Assembly: GCA_965153355.1 (NCBI GenBank)
Contig: OZ231126.1
Span: 2,542,001 to 2,606,000 of the forward strand
DNA: 64,000 nucleotides
Direction: 5' to 3'
Origin: Flaccisagitta enflata
Lineage: Eukaryota; Chaetognatha; Sagittoidea; Aphragmophora
Numbering within the stretch: position 1 is the first letter of the stretch; each line of letters starts with the position of its first letter. This document shows positions 49,473 to 64,000 of this stretch, one piece after another. The notes beneath the pieces are model-generated. The model ran no database searches, had not been told where the DNA came from, and was given only the letters and a program-made list of their open reading frames with translations. The position numbers were made by a program, and so were the translations under genes.

Positions 49473-49629
49473 TTAACAACAGCCGCGTGCGTTTACATCA
49501 ACATAATGCAAAGTAAATGGGTAACTGGGCAGTTTGGGCAGTCCATCTTTTCGTATGAATATTGGTACATCGCCGCACATCAATCCATAATGAGACCGCC
49601 GCAAGAGTTTAGCAAGTGACGCGGGGTCA

Positions 49630-49841
49630 CAATATCGTTGCAGACGGGTGGGCAGGGGCATCCATCCCCCATCCACACACCAGCCCACCTGCAACACAAA
49701 ATCTTACTCAAAAAGTGTCAAAAACGCTCGTTTTCCCACTTATCAACTTGATCACCATGACTGACGGACAAACCAACGGACGGACCAATGGACGGACCAA
49801 CAGACGGACCAAGCCTCTTATTGAGTTGGGTGTCCGCAACT
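49630..49841 (-). mobile_element. Fold-back family B element
   Basis: CAGACGGGTGGGCAGGGGC, GACGGACAAACC tract, AAGCCTCTTATTGAGTTGGG and a TGTCCGCAACT right end. The CAAGGCCGG left end is lost. Confidence 0.7.
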
Positions 49842-50183
49842 AAAAAATGGTGATACATTGAATAGTCAAGAGAATATACTACTCGACTCAATAAAAAAGC
49901 CGCACTTTTAAATGACAAATTGTCATACTAAATTTCAAAAAAACTAATCAAAATCTTAGACCATTAGAAAGCTCTAGAAAAGATCTTTCATTTGGCGCCA
50001 ATCTGGTAATGTTATCTTTTTTTGTTTAGAAATGGCATCAGTTTGAGTAAAAACGTTGCCATGTTCTTTCAACGTGGCTAAGAGATGTCCAATAGATGCG
50101 TCCTCTTTAGATCATAGATGTAAGATAGTAAGACATAATGATATGAAGTTATTAAGTTATTGAAATACCACGCGGATCAATAA

Positions 50184-50347
50184 CTAGGCCGGATACACGG
50201 CCAATACCAGTCGCGGACGGGTGGGCAGGGGCGGAAATGCGCGTTTTCACACTTTCCAACTCGATCACCACGGACCGACCAACCAACCGACCAACCAACA
50301 GACGGACGGACGGACAAAGCCTCTTATAGAGTCGCTTGTCCGCGACT
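50184..50347 (-). mobile_element. Fold-back family B element
   Basis: CTAGGCCGGATACACGGCC left end, CGGACGGGTGGGCAGGGGC, GACC tract, CCTCTTATAGAG and a TGTCCGCGACT right end. Confidence 0.85.
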
Positions 50348-50930
50348 AAAAAAGACGCATTCTTAAATGACCATTTTAGCCATTTTTTGATTGATTTCAA
50401 GTTGAATGTTTTGCACCATTGGAAAGCCTAGCTTTTAAGCTTTCAGGATCATAAAGAAAAAAACCTTTATGCTAAGGCGTTTATGCGTGGTAATAAAAGA
50501 GTAAAAATAGTCAAAAATCGTTTTCACAATTCTGCAAGAGAAAAAAAATTCAAGATAACTAGTGTTTCACTTTGATGAGCTGTATCTTCTGAACCATTTG
50601 AGATACAGACTTGGGATTGGTCTAGAATGAAGGAAAATTCAAAAATCTTCAAAATTGCTTTGTCGGAAAAATACTCAAAAACTTTTTTCATACCTTATCA
50701 TTGGATATAGAAATGACAAACAATTTTTTCAATGATTCGATATTTTTCATGTGCTGAAAATAGTGGTTGACTTTGAAAGGCTGTAACTTTTAAACGGTTT
50801 GAGATACAGACCTGAGATTGGTCTAAATTGAAAGAAAATTCAAAAATCTTCAAAATTGCTTGAACTAAAATTATTTTGAATAAAATTTTCTGTCTTCTTT
50901 ATCTATAAATGAAGAGGTGCGTCTTTTTGG

Positions 50931-51300
50931 GCAGCGGCCCCAAAGGGCCGATGTCCTGTAGGACACAGGGGGTAATTTCCAGACGTCCGTCCGTCCGTCC
51001 GTCCTTCCATCCTTCCGTCCTTCCGTCCGTCCCCCCCATTGGCCATCGAGGCCTGAAATCCTCACTCTCAGGCCTGATTTAGGCCCTCTAAGCCCTCAAA
51101 TCAGCCCTCCAGGCCTCAAATCAGCCCTCCAGACCTCAAATCAGCTCTCAAATCAGCTCTCCAGGCCTCAAATCTGCTCTCCAGGCCTCAAATCAGCTCT
51201 CAAATCAGCTCTCCAGGCCTCAAATCTGCTCTCCAGCCCTAAAATCAGCATTCCAGGCTTCAAATCAGCCCTCCAGGCCCTTCCCCCCTTGACGCCTCCT
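50931..51300 (+). mobile_element. Fold-back element family C, copy 4
   Basis: GGGCAGCGGCCCCAAAGGGC and CGATGTCCTGTAGGACACAG at the left, a GTCC tract, then about 12 units of a CAGGCCTCAAATCAGCTCTC minisatellite. The right inverse end is not found. Partial GAGGTGCGTC (50912) and GATGCGAGGACGCCTCT (51709-51725) on either side suggest it sits in an old family D element. Confidence 0.65.
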
Positions 51301-51454
51301 CCTGACCAAACCTCCTCCCCTACCCCTATCTTCCCCCCCCCCACGCCTCCCCAACCCAAACACCTCATCCCTCATCCCCCATGCCTCCTCCCTCCAACTC
51401 CCCCCACTCCTACTCCCCCCCCGCCTCCTCCTTACCAAGAGACATGGAGAGGAA

Positions 51455-51625
51455 TGAAAGACATGATGAGACCTGTAGACAGATGAATAGACATGAAAAG
51501 ACATGAAGAGACATGAAGAGACATTAAGAGACATGAGAGACATTGTGTCACCTGAGGAGACATCTAGAGACATGGAGAGACATGAAAAGACATGAAACGA
51601 CATGAAGAGACATGAATGGACATGA
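51455..51625. repeat. ~12-bp AGACATGAAGAG minisatellite
   Basis: About a dozen copies of AGACATGAAGAG and variants. Confidence 0.85.
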
Positions 51626-51929
51626 AAAGAAATGAAGAGAAAACCGGAAAAATCGCATGAGAAAGTTTCGGGTTCCGGACAGACCAAGAGACACACCCTC
51701 TTTTAAAGATGCGAGGACGCCTCTAAAAATGAATAAGACATCAATATTTTGATGAAAAAAAAAAAATAGAGCCTAAACGTCGGCTCATATTTGTCCATAA
51801 ATCAAAATGAATCATCAATTTGTGTATGTCTCGAATCCAGAATCAATGTAAGTATATTCTTTTTTATCACGTGCGTTATGGAAAAAAAAGTGTGTTCGTC
51901 AGTCTGTTGGTTGATCAGACACGGTTTTT

Positions 51930-60032
<8,103 letters not shown>

Positions 60033-60209
60033 CTGAAGAATTAAATTCATACCGTCTGAGGAATAAGACTTTCTAGCTCAAAGTTTGGAGGGGTCAAAAG
60101 GGCGAGTCCGGGGACCCCTATGAAGTTGGGTCTTGAAATGTGCGTAATACTTTGGGAAACACTAATCCAGGCTTGCTTGACCCAATATCAGGTGCGTGTT
60201 CGAATGTCT

Positions 60210-62998
60210 CAAAAAAAAGTGCCCAAAATGGCCGTTTTTGGCGTTTTTTTGCCTAAAAACCATCTTAAACTTAGAGTAGAGCCATGAAATTTTACATGCA
60301 CATGTATTAGACCCTAATTGAGCTGCATGTAAAAAATTATGAGGCTTTGAAAATTTTAAGGTACCTAAAATTTGAAAAAACTGCTTTTTCGCGATTTTCT
60401 AAACAAAAAAAAATTTTGTTACCCCCCTAAAAATTGACCGATTTGGACAAAATTTTTACTGGAGGTATTTCACATTATGGACTACCTCCATGTAAAATTT
60501 CATCAAAATCGGAGCACTTGAAGTACCAAAAATTGCCTTCGAAAATCCAAAATTCTTGAAAAAAATACCCAAAAATCGTCTTTGGGCCTGAGACATTGCC
60601 ATGATATGGCAGGCACCTATAAACCATGGGCTGAAATTCCTTTAGGGGACTCTTGGTGATGCCCAAAAAAAATTTGGTGGCCCTGAGAGCCTTTTTTGGG
60701 TGTCAAATAACAATTTAATGAAGACCGTAAAACCAAAAATCGCGAAAATGGCCAATTTTAGGCCTCTTTTCAACCTGTAACCTAAAAAAAAGTTGAAAAA
60801 TGGCCCTGAAATTTCAAATGCACATGTATAAGACCCTACTGAAGCTTTTTTGTAAACAAATAAAAGTTTTTGAAAATTTTATGGTACCTTAATTTTGAAA
60901 AAACGGCTATTTCGCGATTTTTTAAACAAAAAAAAATTTTGTTACCCCCCTAAAAGTTGACCGATTTTGACAAAATTTTTACTGGAGGTATTTCACATTA
61001 TGGACTACCTCCATGTAAAATTTCATCAAAATCGGAGCACTTGAAGTACCAAAAATTGCCTTCGAAAATCCAAAATTCTGGAAAAAAAAACCCAAAAATT
61101 GTCTTTGGGCCTGAGACATTGCCATGATATGGCAGGCACCTATAAACCATGGGCTGAAATTTCTTTAGGGGACTCTTGGTGATGCCCCCAAAAAATTTGG
61201 TGACCCTGAGAGCCTTTTTTGGGTGTCAAATAACAATTTATTGAAGACCGTAAAACAAAAAATTGCGAAAATGGCCAATTTTAGGCCTCTTTTCAACCTG
61301 TAACCTAAAAAAAAGTTGAAAAATGGCCCTGAAATTTCAAATGCACATGTATAAGACCCTACTGAAGCTTTTTTGTAAATAAATAAAAGTTTTTGAAAAT
61401 TTTATGGTACCTTAATTTTGAAAAAACGGCTATTTCGCGATTTTTTAAACGAAAAAAAATTTTGTTACCCCCCTAAAAGTTGACCGATTTTGACAAAATT
61501 TCTACTGGAGGTATTTCACATTATGGACTACCTCCATGTAAAATTTCATCAAAATCGGAGCACTTGAAGTACCAAAAATTGCCTTCGAAAATCCAAAATT
61601 CTGGAAAAAAAAACCCAAAAATTGTCTTTGGGCCTGAGACATTGCCATGATATGGCAGGCACCTATAAACCATGGGCTGAAATTTCTTTAGGGGACTCTT
61701 GGTGATGCCCCCCAAAAATTTGGTGACCCTGAGAGCCTTTTTTGGGTGTCAAATAACAATTTATTGAAGACCGTAAAACAAAAAACTGCGAAAATGGCCA
61801 ATTTTAGGCCTCTTTTCAACCTGTAACCTAAAAAAAAGTTGAAAAATGCCCTGAAATTTCAAATGCACATGTATAAGACCCTACTGAAGCTTTTTTGTAA
61901 ACAATTAAAAGTTTTTGAAAATTTTATGGTACCTTAATTTTGAAAAATCGGCTATTTCACGATTTTTAAAAAGAAAAAGTTGTTACCCCCCAAAAAGTTG
62001 ACTGATTCAGACCAAATTTTTAACTGGAGGTATTTCACATTATGGACTACCTCCATGTAAAATTTCATCAAAATCGGAGCACTTGAAGTACCAAAAATTG
62101 CCTTCGAAAATCCAAAATTCTGGAAAAAAAAAACCCAAAAATTGTCTTTGGGCCTGAGATATTGCCATGATATGGCAGGCACCTCTGAACCATGGGCTGA
62201 AATTTCTTTAGGGGACTCTTGGTGATGCCCCAAAAAAATTTGGTGACCCTGAGAGCCTTTTTTGGGTGTCAAATAACAATTTATTGAAGACCGTAAAACA
62301 AAAAATTGCAAAAATGGCCAATTTTAGGCCTCTTTTCAACCTGTAACCTAAAAAAAAGTTGAAAAATGGCCCTGAAATTTCAAATGCACATGTATAAGAC
62401 CCTACTAAAGCTTTTTTGTAAACAATTAAAAGTTTTTGAAAATTTTATGGTACCTTAATTTTGAAAAATCGGCTATTTCGCGATTTTTAAAAAGAAAAAA
62501 AAAGCTGTTACCCCCCAAAAAGTTGACCGATTCAGACCAAATTTTTAACTGGAGGTATTTCACATTATGGACTACCTCCATGTAAAATTTCATCAAAATC
62601 GGAGCACTTGAAGTACCCAATATTGCCTTCGAAAATCCAAAATTCTGGAAAAAAAAAACCAAAAATCGTCTTTGGGCCTGAGACATTGCCATGATATGGC
62701 AGGCACCTATGAACCATGGGCTGAAATTCCTTTAGGGGACTCTTGGTGATGCCAAAAAAAAATTTGGTGACCCTGAGAGCCTTTTTTGGGTGTCAAATAA
62801 CAATTTATTGAAGACCGTAAAACCAAAAATCGCAAAAATGGCCAATTTTAGGCCTCTTTTCAACCTCTAACCTAAAAAAAGTTGAAAAATGGCCCTGAAA
62901 TTTCAAATGCACATGTATAAGGCCCTACTGAAGCTTTTTTGTAAACAAATAAAAGTTTTTGAAAATTTTATGGTACCTTACTTTTGAAAAAACGGCTA
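60210..62998 (+). repeat. ~522-bp tandem array
   Basis: Five-plus direct units. The block GGAGGTATTTCACATTATGG recurs near 60463, 60985, 61508, 62028 and 62552, and GAGACATTGCCATGATATGG near 60592, 61114, 61637, 62155 and 62680. Units differ by few bases. The minus-strand open frames (MEVVHNVKYL) recur because the unit recurs. Confidence 0.9.
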
Positions 62999-63188
62999 TT
63001 TTGATATTGTAAAGATGTAGATCTACTTTGCTATATCACTGATTACCAAGAGAGCAGAAGATATCATGATATCATGATATAATGATAAGTAAGTTTCTGT
63101 TGGACAATCTGTCTAATGGAGCCTATTCTCATAATTACAATATCAAAGACCAGAGCCAGGGCTACCAATGGGGGGGTAGCTGGGAAAA

Positions 63189-63270
<82 letters not shown>

Positions 63271-63351
63271 GGAGGAGGAGGAGGAGGAGAAGGAGAGAGA
63301 GAGAGAGAGAGAGAGAGAGTGAGAGAGAAGGGTGAGTAATTGCACTTCACA
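62999..63351. other. Spacer between direct and inverted array parts
   Basis: Unique sequence with ATCATGATATCATGATAT, followed by the GA microsatellite. Confidence 0.7.
63190..63320. repeat. (GA)n microsatellite
   Basis: About 65 GA units with a GGGGGAGGAGG interruption. Confidence 0.95.
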
Positions 63352-64000
63352 ATCATTATTTGACACCCAAAAAAGGCTTTCAGGGTCACCAAATTTTTTC
63401 GGAGCATCACCAAAAGTTCCCTAAAGGAATTTCAGCCCATGGTTCATAGGTGCCTGCCACATTTTGGCAATATCTCAGGCTCAAAGACAATTTTTTGGGT
63501 ATTTTTGGGCAAATATTGGATTTTCGAAGGCAATTTTGGGTACTTAAAGTGCTCCGATTTTGATGAAATTTTACATGGAGGTAATTCATGATATGAAGTA
63601 TCCCCAGTAAAAATTTTGTCAAAATCGGTCAACTTTTAGGGGGGTAACGGTTTTTTTTTTCTTTTTAAAAATCGCGAAATAGCCGTTTTTTCAAAATTAA
63701 GGTACCATAAAATTTTCAAAAACTTTAATTTGTTTACAAAAAACCTTCAGTAGGATCTTACACATGTGCATTTGAAATTTCAGGGCCATTTTTCAACTTT
63801 TTTTAAGTTACAGGTTGAAAAGAGGCCTAAAATTGACCATTTTCGCGATTTTTGGTTTTACGGTCTTCAATAAATTGTTATTTGACACCCAAAAAAGGCT
63901 CTCAGGGTCACCAAATTTTTTTGGGGCATCACCAAGAGTCCCCTAAAGGAATTTCAGCCCATGGTTCATAGGTGCCTGCCATATCATGGCAATGTCTCAG
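63352..64000 (-). repeat. Inverted continuation of the ~522-bp array
   Basis: Reverse complement of the 60.2-63.0 kb unit (TTTGACACCCAAAAAAGGCT, ATGGTTCATAGGTGCCTGCC and so on), more than one unit long and more diverged than the direct units. It runs off the window edge. Confidence 0.9.

Noticed and set aside
60475-62692. Recurring minus-strand frame with YMEVVHNVKYLQLKIW
   Set aside because: It recurs because the 522-bp unit recurs. Units contain stops and shifts and there is no domain, so it is not considered a gene family.

Overview
This window looks like nuclear DNA of a non-arthropod invertebrate animal, probably marine. The reasons are split genes with canonical GT..AG introns, animal-type secreted and membrane domain families, degenerate TTAGGG telomere-like repeats, and an AT-rich background packed with microsatellites and short non-autonomous mobile elements. 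I cannot name the species or phylum. No prokaryotic, organellar or viral genes were recognised.

Five gene regions can be supported by reading exons, splice sites and intron phases by eye. (1) 3782-8329, minus: a five-exon secreted protein with a signal peptide, coiled coil and H-type-lectin-like C-terminus; all introns are phase 1. (2) 17759-26330, plus: a multi-pass membrane protein resembling the XK-related (XKR) family; its first exon is not found. (3) 28828-33002, plus: a five-exon, 236-residue orphan protein with one GC-AG intron. (4) 38375-41469, minus: an almost intronless, apparently broken gene. It joins a possible permuted papain-fold (LRAT/PPPDE-like) region to a P-loop NTPase of SF1-helicase type, and carries two in-frame TAA codons and one frameshift. 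(5) 51930-60032, minus: the 3' part of a matrilin-like VWA-EGF-VWA gene, whose 5' exons lie beyond the right edge. A few weaker coding candidates are also listed (2.4, 10.6-11.2, 14.8, 16.3 and 27.0 kb).

Most of the rest is repeats. About 33 copies of one fold-back family (here 'A/B/D/E') occur. Each begins AGTCGCG-hairpin, carries a GTCGGTCC-type tetranucleotide tract, and ends with GGCCTTG next to a T run. A second fold-back family ('C') has GGGCAGCGGCCCC...GGGGCCGCTGCCC ends around a minisatellite core. Many MITEs have readable terminal inverted repeats and target-site duplications (TA in several families, 9 bp in one). A ~522-bp tandem array at 60.2-63.0 kb is followed by an inverted copy running off the window.

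The most unusual pattern is that several tandem arrays have units that cross a splice junction of a neighbouring gene: 14 copies of ~105 bp before the 23761 exon, four copies of a 3' splice site plus exon start ending at 25200, and three copies of an exon end plus donor at 28.97-29.86 kb. Microsatellites also sit directly at splice sites (17759, 52188, 54301), and one MITE inserted exactly at a 5' splice site and duplicated it (20656). All gene models are manual inferences without transcript or homology searches.
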